Shown here: in pieces, positions 46,260-58,650 of the stretch
Numbering within the stretch: the stretch's first letter is position 1
How the letters are laid out: every line of letters starts with the position of its first letter
Source: Diphasiastrum complanatum
Taxonomy: Eukaryota; Streptophyta; Lycopodiopsida; Lycopodiales; Lycopodiaceae
Length of the DNA: 64,000 bases
NCBI GenBank assembly: GCA_029204225.1
Contig: CM055096.1
Span: forward strand, 62,848,957 to 62,912,956
Direction: 5' to 3'
Notes under the pieces: model-generated
Told to the model about the DNA's origin: nothing
Seen by the model: only the letters and a program-made list of their open reading frames with translations
Databases searched by the model: none
Made by a program: the position numbers and the translations under genes

Positions 46260-47481
46260 GAGCGAGAGAGAGATTCAAAATCTCAAGTTCGTAACTTTTG
46301 TTGGGATATTTTTGTTCATTTTCGCATTTAAACAAAAAGCATTGATATTGCAAATTGTGAGGCTAAATTTAAGGATGCACATTGCTAAAGGTTGATTATC
46401 TTGCTAATTGCAATCCACTTAGTGATTTTTCATTTAGTAGTTTTGATTGATATGCTTATGCATAGGAAACTAGATCTCTTGTTGCTTTTCTTATCAATGC
46501 TTTGTAAGAATGCTAGGACAAATTTGGCATCTTTACCTAGTAAAAATATGCTATACACTATTTTCTAAGTCAAAATAGAAAGACGTTTTAGTAGAACATT
46601 TTTGAACTTGTAATAATCAAAAATTCATTGAGAATGCATATTAGTTACAATCTTATGTTGACATTATTGAAGATCATATATTAATCTGAACATATATAGT
46701 AATTAGCTTCCAAAACGACATCACCTTAGTCGTAGTAATGAACTTCGACACAACTACATAGCCTTAATCATAGTAATGAACTTCCAAAACTACATGAGTT
46801 TCTACTCCTTTATATAGAGAAAAGCCGGTTGGCTAGGTGGGGGGGACGGGATCCCACTCACGGCCTACAAGTGTGCACAATGCGTGACGTCGTCTACTAG
46901 ATCAGATTGTTGCCACTTTCCGCTTCTGACAAACTTTGAGATGTTATTAGAGCCAAGTGGGGGTGTCCTTCGCCCTATGCTCGCTTGAGTGGGGGTATTG
47001 GAGGATGCAAGCCGCCGCACAATGCGGCTGCTTTTGTAAAGGCACCAAAAAGAATGCATTTGTCACATAAGTAAATGGAGACTAAAAACATCACTCCCAT
47101 ATAAGCTCATAGTAGGCAACATATTGTACCCTTGTCCCTTGGTACTAGCCCTTTTGGAGTCAAGTGGGAAAAGATGGGTGGCTAGGCGGTGGGGATGAGA
47201 TCCCACGTGTGGCCTGCAAGTGAGCACAATGCACGACGTCGTCTACTGGACCGGATTGTTGTCGCTTTTTGCTTTTGACAAACTCTGAGAAGAAGAGCTA
47301 AAAAAGCATTGATAAAAACTTATAAATGCAGCTGAGGCCAAATGAAAAGAGATTTAATGATTCACAAAAACTAGTCACAAAAAAGGAGGAGACATTCACA
47401 CTAAAAGAATGAGACTATGTAGTGGAGTCAATACACATTTCATTGTGCATGCCATTGCATGTACAACCAATGAGAAAAGGA
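46260..47481 (+). other. 3' flank of the heparanase-like gene
   Basis: No gene. It contains a dispersed direct repeat pair (46818-46943 and 47166-47293). Confidence 0.55.
46818..47293 (+). repeat. direct repeat pair of about 127 bp, possible SINE-like copies
   Basis: Two copies (46818-46943 and 47166-47293) share gcacaatgc(g/a)(t/c)gacgtcgtctact and flanks. Each begins with a tggctaggtgg-like stretch that resembles an RNA polymerase III A box. A B box is not convincing, so a SINE origin is only a possibility. Confidence 0.6.
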
Positions 47482-47623
47482 CTATCAGGGGTTCAGAGTT
47501 TATTTGTACATTTTACATTCTGTATGAGTTAGTGTGATAGAGCGACAATGCGTTTTCTTCTTCCGCCTTCTTGTGGTGATTGCTTATGGTGAATGCTTGA
47601 TGTTGCATATCTAATTCTTGACA
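47482..47623 (+). repeat. truncated 5' LTR of the deleted copia
   Basis: Ends in cttgaca directly before the tggtatcagagc primer site. Similarity to the 3' LTR starts abruptly at ctatcagggg. Confidence 0.88.
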
Positions 47624-47635
47624 TGGTATCAGAGC
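47624..47635 (+). other. primer binding site of the deleted copia
   Basis: tggtatcagagc immediately after the LTR. Confidence 0.9.
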
Positions 47636-47801
47636 AGCAATAGTCCTGCATGTCTGATCAGTGGATACAGCTTGTCACAGGCTCCGCAAGAAAGTCCTTC
47701 ACAGGAGGTGAAAGCTTGGAGAGATAAAAACGGCTGGAAGAAATCCTTCTTTGGTGTATTTTGCAGGTTTGGAGCTCAGAATCATCAGTGGGGAATGAAG
47801 A

Positions 47802-48000
47802 CACAGTCCCGGAGGCATCAAAAAGGCCAGGGCAGCATCAAACAAGTTGAAAATCTGTTGAGTGGGGAGATTTTTACAATACTTCCTAGTTGTTTTGAAA
47901 AGCACAGTCCCGGAGGCATCCAAAAGGCCAGGGCAGCATCAGACTGATTGAAAATTTGTTGAGTGGGGGAGATTCTTACAATACTTCCTAGCTGTTGTGG
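47802..48000 (+). repeat. tandem duplication of about 101 bp in the leader
   Basis: Two copies begin cacagtcccggaggcatc at 47802 and 47903, each running through ttacaatacttcctag. Confidence 0.9.
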
Positions 48001-48254
48001 AAACTGCTATTTGTGTGAGAGGTTTGCCAAGAAATCTCTCATTTGTTTGTTTGGAGTACCACAAATCACACTAAATAGTGTCTAGTACTATGATTCAGAG
48101 TTAGGAAGCTTCATACTTTTCACATTACTGATCTCTGTCTTTTGAACGATCACACATTTCGAAATCTTTGCAAAAAGGAGGCGGCAAAGCCGTCGCGCTG
48201 AAGTGGGAAATCTCGAATATTCTCTCTGAAAGTTCTTATATTCTCTCTACTTTT

Positions 48255-48490
48255 CATCTTGTCCGTACCAATATCGAATCGACGCGCCAGAGGTAAAAAA
48301 AACCAAGAGCAGTCGTACATCTATGTGTCATACTGATATCACATATCAATACCAATATTGGAGCGACGTGCCAAAGGTAAAGAAAATCCAGAGCAGTAGT
48401 CCATCCGCGCGTCATACCGATATCGGATCCACGCGTGCAAAAAAAGAATCTCGAGTAGTCGTGCACCCGCGCGTCGTACCGATATCAGGT
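48255..48490 (+). repeat. three diverged repeats in the leader
   Basis: Units of the form gag(c/t)agt-gt-ca-c--cgcgtc-ta(c)-gatatc start near 48307, 48391 and 48453. They are rich in cgcg and gatatc and unlike the AT-rich surroundings. Confidence 0.75.
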
Positions 48491-48556
48491 GTCCAACCAA
48501 AAATTTACAGTTTTGTGGTGTGATAAATTTTGTGAGCAAGACTCATCTATCCAGTA

Positions 48557-51101
48557 ATGGCAACTCTAAGCGAGAGTGTCCTTAATGAGTCAAGCAAATT
48601 GGAAGGTGCCAGCAACTATGCAGTTTGGAAATTCAAACTGAAGAACATTTTGATGGAAAAGGAGCTGTGGGAGATTGTGACAGGTGAAGAGACAAGGTCA
48701 GTGATTGAAGAAGATCAGCGGGAATTTGATAGGAGAAAACAGAAAGCCCAGAATGTCATCAACTTATCAGTTAGAGATGCAATTATTCCCTATATTTCAG
48801 ATTCAGAAGGACCAAAACCTCAGATCAGATGGTGGCGGTGAGTATTTTTCAATAGAACTTATAAACTTTTGCAAGGATCAGGGGATCAAGAGACAAACCA
48901 CTACACCCTATTCACCACAACAGAACGGAGTTGCAGAACGGAAAAACAGATCCATTGTGGAGATGGCTAGGGCAATGCTTAAGAGCAAAGGTTTGCCAAA
49001 TAGTTTTTGGACAGAAGCATGCAACACAGCTACTCATATCTTGAATCGGTGTCCTACGAAGTCTGTGGAGGGTAAGACACCTTACGAGGCTTTTACTGGA
49101 AAGAAATCTAATGTTTCTCATTTACGAGTATTTGGTTGTGATGCTTACACTCATGTACCTAATGAAAAACAAAAGAAGCTGGATGCAAAAGCTGTTAAGT
49201 GTATTTTCCTTGGATATGATGAAAGAGCCAAGGCATACAGGATGTATGACACAGATGCACAAAAGATCGTGATTTCCAAAGATGCTACTTTTGATGAAAT
49301 GGGTCAAAATACCAAATAAAATTGACAATTGATCCCTTTGATGATAAAGCTAAAGTGCAAGTGAAGGAAGAAGTTGGTGTCGATATGGAATAGCCAATGG
49401 AAAAAGACAGGGTCAATAATTCCTAGGAGAGTGCCTAAGTGGTACTTGTCAGTAACAAGTGATGCTAATAAGGGAGATACTCCCGAATCAAGTGAGCAGG
49501 GAGAGCTTATAAGATCAATTAGAAATCGAAACCCTCCTGCAAGATTAGAGATGAATCTAGCCCTAATGGGTTCTATGCTCAAGGCTCAAGAACCAAAAAC
49601 TTTTGATAAAGCAAAAAAGCACAAGGAGTGGCGTGAAGCTATGGAAACAGAAATGGAAGTTATAACGAAAAATAGGACATGGAACTTGGTTGAGCTACCT
49701 GATGGTAAGATGCCTACCACTTGCACATGGATATACAAGATCAAATATGGAGCTGATGGGCAACTCAACAAGTACAAAGCACGGTTGGTTGCGAGAGGAT
49801 TTGAGCAGCAGGAAGGTATTGATTTTGAGGAAACCTTCGCACCCATAGCTAAGATGGTAACTATATGTTCTATCATTAATATTTCTGTTTTCTATGGTTG
49901 GAAGATCCAGCAAAAGGACATTAAATCTACTTTTCTTAATGGAGTGTTGGATGAAGAGATGTACTTAGTACAACCTCAAGGATTTGTTGAGCCAGGTAGA
50001 GAGCATCTCGTTTGTAAGCTCAACAAAGCCAGCACCACAGGCGTGGTACTCTTGCATTGATGAACATTTCAAGCAAAGGGGAATGGTAAAGAGTGATGCT
50101 GATCCTAACCTTTACATTCTAAGGCAAGACTCAAATATAGTGTTCATTGTGTTGTATGTGGACGATTTGATTATTACAGGATGTAATGAGAGCTTAATTG
50201 ATGAAATAAAATCAGATCTTTCTAATGCTTTTGACATGAGTGATCTAGGATTGATGCACTGTTGTCTTGGCATTGCAGTATGGCAAAAGGAAGACATGGT
50301 CTTTCTTACACAAAGAAAATATGCACAAGATTTGCTTTATAAGTTCAATATACAGGATTGTAAGCCTTTGAGTACACTTATGGATGTCAACATGAAGCTT
50401 ATTGCATATGATGAATCTGAGAAAGTGGATGCTTATTTGTATAGACAACTGGTGGGTAGTTTGATTTATTTGACGCACACATGACCTGATATTTCTTATG
50501 TTGTTGGTGTTGTTAGTCAATTTATGCAAGATCCTAGTCAAGCACATTGGAAGTCTCAGATACATTTGAGGGACATTGAATTTTGGTTCGAAGTATAATC
50601 AGCCTGAAGTGCCAATGTTGATAGGTTATACAGATGCCAATTGGGTAGGTAATATTGATGACAGAAGATCTACTAGTGGTTATACATTCAGTTATGGTAC
50701 AGCTACAATTTCATGGAGCAGCAGAAAGCAACCTACAGTAGCCTTATCATCGACTGAATATCGAGCACTCGGCAATGCTACACAAGAAGCGATATGGTTA
50801 CGAAGATTGCTTGTGGATTTAGGTCAACCATAGGTGGATGTGACTATATATCTTGCGATAATCAAAGTTGCATTCACCTTGCCAAAATCCAGTTCTACAT
50901 GCTCGAACCAAGCACATCGAAATACACTACCATTTTGTTCGAGAGAAAATTCTTGATGGAGCCATTGATCTTGTTTTTTGTGAATCTGAAGATCAAATGG
51001 TAGATATTTTTACTAAGTCATTAGGTAGATGTAAATTTGAGAGGTTTCGTACTCTATTAGGAATAGAAGAATGTAATTTTATCATTGAGGGAGAGTGTTA
51101 G
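48557..51101 (+). pseudogene. deleted copia gag-integrase-RT-RNase H
   Basis: Gag starts at 48557 (SNYAVWKFKLKNIL, 94 codons). At about 48830 it jumps, via a deletion of protease and the first part of integrase, to SDGGGEYFS...TPYSPQQNGVAERKNRS (48830-49319). RT follows with frameshifts: ARLVARGFEQQEG, IQQKDIKSTFLNG where the usual Asp-Val is Asp-Ile, and VLYVDDLIITG near 50155. RNase H is at 50576-51101 (YTDANWVGNIDDRRS, VALSSTEYRAL, HARTKHIEIHYHFV, DIFTKSLG). At least four frame breaks and an in-frame stop near 50484 make it non-functional. Confidence 0.9.
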
Positions 51102-51358
51102 AAATCAATGATAAACTTCATTGTTACTGTTTACGAGGTACATTAATGTTGACAGATGTGACCAGCTGTCATTAATCGTAGGCTAGTCTATTAGTCTACT
51201 CGTAGGTTTTCTCTCTCTATCAGGGGTTCAGGGTTTATTTGTACATTTTAGATTCTGTATGAGTTAGTGTGATAGAGTGACAGTGCGTATTCTTCTTCCG
51301 CCTTCTTGTGGTGATTGCTTATGGTGAATGCTTGATGTTTCATATCTAATTCTTGACA
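51096..51358 (+). repeat. 3' LTR of the deleted copia
   Basis: 263 bp preceded by a purine tract gagggagag. Its last 142 bp match 47482-47623. Confidence 0.88.
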
Positions 51359-52220
51359 AGCATGAGTACAGAATAGAATATAAAGCATTAGCCTTGGTTA
51401 AAAGTAATGTACCTTGCATATAATTAGCAACTTCTGAAATTTGAGTGTCCTACCGTAGTGGCATAATTTTGCATCTCCAACTCCAAAGCAAATAACAATT
51501 TGTAAAATGAAAAAATTATTGCCATAACATACTGGCTTAGAAGTGAATACCTTTACATACTTCTGACATTTTAATGTGCTATTGTAGTGCTACAATTTTG
51601 TATCACAAAAATTATATCATATAAACAAATCAAAAGAAATAAATTAATAACATGAGTATCATCAACATGATACTATAGAACTAGGTTGACTTCAAGCTAA
51701 TTGGCAACAAAAGCCTTTACATGCTTCTAAGATTTCAATACGCTAGTGTAGTGCCAGCTCCCTTCTAAATCACAAACATTATGTTATAGAAAGAAATCAA
51801 GAGCAAAAGAAAATAGCATACACACAAGAAACACGCCATCCGAGTAAAAACACCTAAAAGCAACCACAAAAATTAGCAAGTCAATGAGATAAATAAAATT
51901 ATACAAGTCCTAGGCCAAGCTCATCACTCCAAGCAGATGTAGAAGCTAAGATAAGTTGTGTATCCGTTATGCTACAAAACTTTCTTGGCTTCAAGTTGAT
52001 TGGCCATGAAAATCTTTACATTTGAGATTTTAGTGCACTATTGTAGCACCGCCGTACCTCTAAATTACAAACATTATGTCATAAAAAAAAAAAAGAGCAA
52101 AAGAAGATAACCTCCATATAAGAAACACAATGCTATGAAACCATCTAAGAGAAAACAATTGAAAGCAACAATGAGGATCAAAGAGATGGTGAGATCAATG
52201 AAACACAACTAGAAAACTTT
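51359..52220. repeat. four diverged tandem-like repeats
   Basis: A pattern of 'gactt-aag--attgg--a--a--ctttaca...cttctga-attt-a-t--(g)ctattgtagtgc-a' recurs around 51430, 51560, 51725 and 52015. Spacing is irregular (about 130 to 290 bp). It is non-coding. Confidence 0.6.
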
Positions 52221-52500
52221 GTGTTTATCCACGCACAATATCCACGCAACACTTAGTTGATTTTCTGAAATTTATATTCGCGTGGAACATCCACACGTGG
52301 ATCATCCACGCTAAACTCATTTTTAAAACTTCTCTGCCAATTTTGCCAGTGCCTATGGTCACCGGTAGTGAAATTTAAATTCACGTGGATTATCCACACA
52401 CAAAAACAGTTATTGCCTATCACTTTAGGGGACTAAGGCATTAATAATTCCGGTGCATGGAATATCGATGCTTGAATTATCCACGTGTGGATATTTTTCA
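52221..52500. repeat. cluster of atccacg/cgtggat motifs
   Basis: At least six copies of tccacgc, tccacacgtgga, cacgtgga or tccacgtgtgga occur within 280 bp. Several are palindromic with a CACGTG or CACACGTGG core. Confidence 0.7.
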
Positions 52501-52839
52501 AAAATTAGCAATTTATTTTATATTTGCGTTTGATAAATTATATTTGTAACAAAGTACTACACAATAATAGTTTTTGTTACTCACATATATACTATATAAG
52601 CGAATGATCTTACCAATATGCATACATAGATTACGATAGATTTTTTGAATTTTGTAAATTTGTCCATATAGGATGTAATTGTGTACTATGTAAAGTTATC
52701 ACTTGTTGAAAGGTTTAGAGATTTCGTATATAGAGTTGTGTGCTATCTACGGACTTTATTGTGTGCTCCATATAGATTCTTCCACCCTCTTACATATCAA
52801 TTGGCTTGAATGAGCTCATGAAACCCTCTTCAAGTTTAG

Positions 52840-53060
52840 ACTCATACAACAAGTTTGTACCATACTGTACAACAGGGTCGTACTATATTGTATAGATGGC
52901 CCATACAAATGGTATCGTACTGTACATGATTTTAGGACATGTTGTACCATACAACAGTTTTGTATTGTACTGTACAGTCGTAATGTAGGTGTTGTGCGGG
53001 AGGTCCACCCAATAGGTGTTGTAAAGTAGGTTCGTACAATATGGAGATACAACATAATGT
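52840..53060. repeat. cluster of gta-tgtac palindromes
   Basis: Repeats of catactgtacaac, gtactatattgtat, cgtactgtacat, gttgtaccatacaac and gtattgtactgtac form overlapping short inverted repeats across about 200 bp. Confidence 0.65.
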
Positions 53061-53208
53061 CCTACAATACAGCACAGTTGACGGGCAATTTGGACCTAGA
53101 TCTTTCTCTAGCCTTCAAAACCTGGATCTTTCTAAAGTTTATGAGGTATCCTCAGTTAGACTCAACAATGTAGGTGATTGCTGCAAAAGTTTAAGGTTCT
53201 TATCTAAG

Positions 53209-54289
<1,081 letters not shown>

Positions 54290-54943
54290 TGCAGAAACTC
54301 TCCAGCAATCAATTTGGCTTCATTATCCAAGTTCAAGGGGATCTTGGTTTTCTTCCGGAATCGATTACTTATGCTAGTTAGCTCCGATTTATGCCTTTCA
54401 TCCTACTTTTGAGATGCCTTCTCCTGCAAATCATTTGTTGGAATTGTAACATTCACTCTTTATGAAGCTATTGGTTCTGATCGTTCTGCTTTCGCCCACT
54501 GCGACGTTCTCACAGCCTTATGTTGCAATTGACCATCCGATTGCACTCCTTGTGTTTCTATTCCCACTTGTAAATCCGGTTTAATATGTCCTCCATTGAG
54601 GCCATCATCAATAACAACACCTTCATTCAGATGTACTCCATTGGATGAGCTAATTACGGAATCGTTCTACCTAGTCCGTAGTCTCTCCTGATTGAGAACA
54701 TGTATCTGACATGTATACTTCTACTTTGGTTTCTTCGCTGCATAGGCTTGTTTGGCAATCATCGCAACGTTTTTGAAGAGTCTCTTGGTCTGAAGTCCAT
54801 TCCGAGTTGCTCACATGCTCTACTATTTCCTCATCAAAAGCTTTTGTCAATGCACAAAGTGCCACTGCCTCCTGTTTATTCTCTAGAACTTCTTTATCAT
54901 AAGCTCTTGTAGATAGAACTTCTATTGCTACTTTCTGCTCCAT
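54290..54943 (-). pseudogene. unrecognised coding relic
   Basis: A 90-codon minus-strand ORF (54943-54671, acidic, with CDDCQTSLCSEE) is followed in another frame to about 54450 by further open sequence (DDGLNGGHIKPDLQVGIETQ). No motif identified. It lies upstream (minus sense) of nothing recognisable, so it may be retroelement ORF1 debris or an old exon. Confidence 0.3.
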
Positions 54944-55028
54944 GGCAGTAAAATTAACAGCTTCGTGAATAGTGTCCAGAAATGTGTCATGAATCGTCCA
55001 TATGGATCTGATGTAGTCGAATGGATCG

Positions 55029-55030
<2 letters not shown>

Positions 55031-55099
<69 letters not shown>

Positions 55100-55119
55100 A
55101 GAAGAAGAAGAAGAAAGAA
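55031..55119. repeat. (AG)n(AAG)n microsatellite
   Basis: About 66 bp of AG followed by about 22 bp of AAG repeats. Confidence 0.95.
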
Positions 55120-55319
55120 AAAAAGCTTTATTAATGTATTTTACGTGCCAAAAGGCATATAAGACAGATAAAAGTACATGTCAAGTATGTGGTAATTGTG
55201 GGAGCGTATATAAATGTCTCCAAAGACTATGCATAAAAAAGAGCAACGTAACTAAATACTATAAACTGAAGCCAGTAAGTAGGAGCATAGGAAAAGCTGA
55301 TGTAGAGCATATCATCCTA

Positions 55320-56530
55320 CACTGCAGCTGAAAAAGGATGTGATATGAGCTGCAATCTCAGGGTGCTCTGGAATCTCCCAGTCTCGATAGCCAGCTGATG
55401 TGATGATACTCTGAGTTGACCCAATGTGGATCGGAGACTGTTTGATAATCCTGAGGTCAGATATCGAGCTAAGACTGGAAAACTGGTGGTGTTTTGCTCC
55501 AAGAAATGAACTCGGTAGTAGTCGGGCTTAACCCCCAACTGACGTCGCCAGGTACGATCGAGGTAAACTCTATATAGAAACCGCTAGATATATTGGTGTG
55601 TACCCGAGGGGAGATCTGCGATAGCGATACCAAATGAATCCATGAGAAAGTGTGATGCCTGAGAGAACCATGACAACTGGTACCCCTGAGTCTGAAGATG
55701 GTGGGAGGACGCAAATGAAATCTGTGTATATCTCTGCTCTGTATCTGGAAATGCCTGAACTCTCTGGATGTAGGTGATAAGTTGAAAGGCTGCATCTATC
55801 TGGATAGGAGAGTGGCAAACTCAGCAAAGATGATCTCATGTGGAGCCCAAGGCTTTGCCCGAATCATGCGAGCTAACATGGTGATCTACAAATGTGAAAT
55901 GTTGGCCCAATGTGAAGAGGAGAGGCCTGTACACCATACCTCTATTGCATATAAGGCTGAAGGGGTGTCAAGAGTGTCAAAAAGTCTACACTTACTCAAA
56001 GCACCTCGAATAGACTTACGAAAACAGAACCTCTCTAACTGAACAAGGGAAGAGTGGCCTTTCCCAAGTCTAGTGATAGTTGTCTCATACTGAATGTAGG
56101 ACCAGTGATGAGTACCCCCAAGTAAGTGTATGAAGGGACCACGTCTAGAGGCTGTTTGTCAAAAGTAAGCTCCTGACGCTGCATGAAAGCTCGAGAAGTG
56201 TTGAAGACCATAACTTTGGTCTTCGTCATGTTCACCCCTAGGCTCTAGCGTGCACAGAAAGTATATAAGCAGTCCAATTGTCTCTGTAAGCCCTCTCTGG
56301 TATGAGAGACTAGTATCACATCATTTGCATAAAGGAGAATAGCAATCAAAATAATGCCAAGTTTACAACCGGCTCCGCCACACTGAGAAATGACCCGCTC
56401 CAACTCATCAATGTATAGTCCAAAAAGAACTGATGACTTCAAGCCAGGGAGGGCGCCATCTCTTCCAATCTTCTTCTCACCGTATAGTAGAAGAAACTCC
56501 TTTGAGAACAAGCTACATATAGTGATTTCG
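55320..56530 (-). pseudogene. LINE reverse transcriptase C-terminus and 3' domain
   Basis: From right to left the blocks are VLFGLYIDELERVI (RT motif after the GVKQGC block), LLYANDVILVS (YADD equivalent with the first Asp as Asn), REGLQRQLDCLYTFC, KTKVMVFN and YTYLGVLI. The post-RT domain follows with the usual arrangement of IEVW, MLARMIRAKPWAPHEIIFAE, then LRVSSHQLAIETGR near 55410. Frames shift several times. The altered YADD residue and the frameshifts mean it is inactive. It supplies the half of RT missing from the fragment at 11570-11972. Confidence 0.82.
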
Positions 56531-56691
56531 TAGGAAGGGTCGTGGAAGTTCCCTTTCAGCCAAAATTGGTGTAAAAATACTTTTGAAAAGTATCAAAAAG
56601 GTTGGGTTGGCAAAAAAGTTTAGGACCCTCAAATCATATATATTTGTTTATAGCATGATCAAGGGTGGTAGCTTTTGATAAAGAAGAGTCC

Positions 56692-56734
<43 letters not shown>
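56441..56734 (-). repeat. LINE plus (AG)n segment, left copy of a direct repeat
   Basis: The sequence from cttcaagccagggaggg to ccatgagagag is nearly identical to 62527-62855, in the same orientation. The (AG)n part here is 56694-56734. Confidence 0.9.
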
Positions 56735-56737
<3 letters not shown>

Positions 56738-56864
56738 CCACCAACCGAACCGCAGCTAGTGAATCCCTTAGGGGGCAGTTAGCTCCCCATAAGGGATAGC
56801 TAACTGCCCACCATCCAACCTTTAATACACTATGGTAGATCATAGGACAAACTTGGAAAAGTAC

Positions 56865-58650
56865 TAGTCAAAAGCAGTTTGTTAATGATAAGACAAAGCT
56901 TTTCCCTCATAAAACCATTTTTCTGAAAAGCGTCTAGTAAGATTGCTACCTCTTTTATAAAAGTATTGTGATCCAGCAATACATAGCAGAAATAACCTGG
57001 GAGATAATTACTTTGTACGAGTTGTAGACTGGCCTATTAGAAGCCAGATGTATGTACTGTAAGTATTGAAAATGTAAGTCTCTTCTATTATCAAACTTTG
57101 AAAGCTGATAAACATCGGTGCCATGATTAAAAGTAATCAAAACGTTCAAAAAATTGGTGGTGTTTGCTTCACAAGACTTTTTTGCGATATCAAGAAATTC
57201 TAGAGGATAAATCCAGAAAGGGTTATCTGGTACTCTAATCTGATTTTTGTCCATAAACGCATCACTACAGGGATTACTAATGAAGCAAATGTCATCAATA
57301 TATCTAAACGAGTGAAAGAAAATATTCATATCTTTTCTGAGACCTAACTTGGCCAATCTCTTAATAAATTAAGCTTCAAAGAATGCAAGATACCAGTTAC
57401 ACCAAGTAGGTGAGCATGAAAAACCCATCGGTATACCCCGAATCTGTCTCCAGGTTTTGTTTCCTAACCTGACAATACAATTGTCTATTAGGAAGGCATT
57501 CCACAAGCATAAGAGATTTTTATCGATATTGTACCACCCTTCCGACTTTTTATTATTCCATGACCATTTAAAGGCATCCCTTTCTTGTTCCCATTTGAAA
57601 CTCATAAACATCTTATTAGAATGCTTAACCGCATATGTAATGGATTTATTCATGATAGTTTTCAGCCCATCAGTGCCATCTAAAGGTATGTTTTCATAGC
57701 ACTTAGAGATATCTGCAACCCATACATTGGTAATCTTTGATGGTAAATTGAGATAAAAATCGATCAAGGACTCGCACTGCCAAAATAAGCATGTATCCAC
57801 ATTTAGGATACCCTTGTATGTTTTTGCCTTAAGGCATGCACCTTCCTTGAGGAATGGTGACAGCATACCAAGAGCTCCTATTAGGAATTTTTGCGAGTTT
57901 AGTAAAGCAACAGTCATGCACATTGGAAATCCATCTAAAAGATTCCTTGTGGGCTTTGTACGTACATAGTAGATATGGCAAAGAGTCGTTCCCCATGAAG
58001 ATGTTGGGTAAAAATTCATTTAGCTTTTCCATGACATAAGTGATAGTTTCTGTAACAGAGTTTTCTTGATCATTAGGAAAGGGGCTGAAGTTAGGGATTA
58101 TTAAATCTATCTAGGACAAGCTTCCGTACAAGGAATTTACATATGAAACTGGGATTGTGTTGTGCCTTGTCAATGCCATTGATGTAGAGCAGATTTGTGA
58201 GCCATAATCTTTTATTTTTAGTAGTTTGTATTTTTGTAGTTGTGTCCTTATTGCCATATAGCCAAGTTCCTTTTTTGATGAATTCCATGGCAATGTTTTT
58301 ACATAAATTCGCATGCTCCCTTATAGTTTCTTCATTTAAATGTTCATGAGTAGGCAAAAGTTTGATTAACTTGAACCAGCCATCATAAAATTCTGAAGCC
58401 ACCTCATTCACATTGTTTTTTTATAAGGTAAAATGATTGAGACCCATCTCTAAAGATTTACGTAAAATTGGGCTCTTAACAATATTGCTATCTGTAGAAA
58501 TAACATGCCCAAATTTATTTGCAACGAAGCTCTTGAATCTATTAAGAAATAAGCATTCACATGAATGTAAGTTTTCTATGTCAAAATCACATAAAACATC
58601 ATAGGGAAAATACCAATCACTTTTGACACTTGGTATATAAGCCAACCGAA
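56865..58650 (-). pseudogene. Penelope-like reverse transcriptase
   Basis: The RT blocks from N to C run as follows. ILRKSLEMGLNHF (58490-58430) is the usual LL-KGL-F start. KNKRLWLTNLL and FICKFLVRKLV follow. LPYLLCTYKAHKESFRWIS (57985-57930) matches the Penelope Y-LPKIHK--R-I block. VADISKCYENIPL carries the first catalytic Asp near 57713. RGIPMGFSCSPTWCNWYLAFFE is at 57437-57372, and FRYIDDICFIS gives the YIDD catalytic pair near 57302-57291. A FLDI...TNFLNV block, Y-SYKVIISQVISAM and the KEVAILLDAF tail come last. From 58019 to 56955 the frame is continuous except for one TAA at 57371-57369. Earlier frameshifts lie near 57920, 58080 and 58430. This order (IPMG-SP followed by a spaced YIDD) fits Penelope rather than LINE or telomerase. 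Confidence 0.78.

Larger units (their letters stand above)
47482..51358 (+). mobile_element. internally deleted Ty1/copia element with truncated 5' LTR
   Basis: The 3' LTR is 51096-51358 (263 bp, tgttagaa...cttgaca). The 5' LTR retains only its last 142 bp (47482-47623) and lacks the first 121 bp. PBS is at 47624-47635. The coding region is broken and lacks the gag C-terminus, protease and integrase N-terminus. No TSD can be defined because the left end is missing. Confidence 0.9.
55130..56740 (-). mobile_element. LINE non-LTR retrotransposon, 3' half
   Basis: The minus strand reads from an (AG)n-linked segment at 56740 through the RT C-terminal half and the LINE 3' domain. It is 5'-truncated or interrupted at 56440-56740, a segment duplicated at 62525-62855. 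The 3' end is vague, close to the microsatellite at 55031-55119. Confidence 0.75.

Noticed and set aside
55782-56042. 86-codon plus-strand ORF
   Set aside because: Antisense to the LINE 3' domain, whose conserved blocks are on the minus strand.
56865-58650. Telomerase reverse transcriptase
   Set aside because: No TERT-specific N-terminal domain or T motif is visible, and the IPMG-SP and KAHKE blocks fit Penelope-like elements better.
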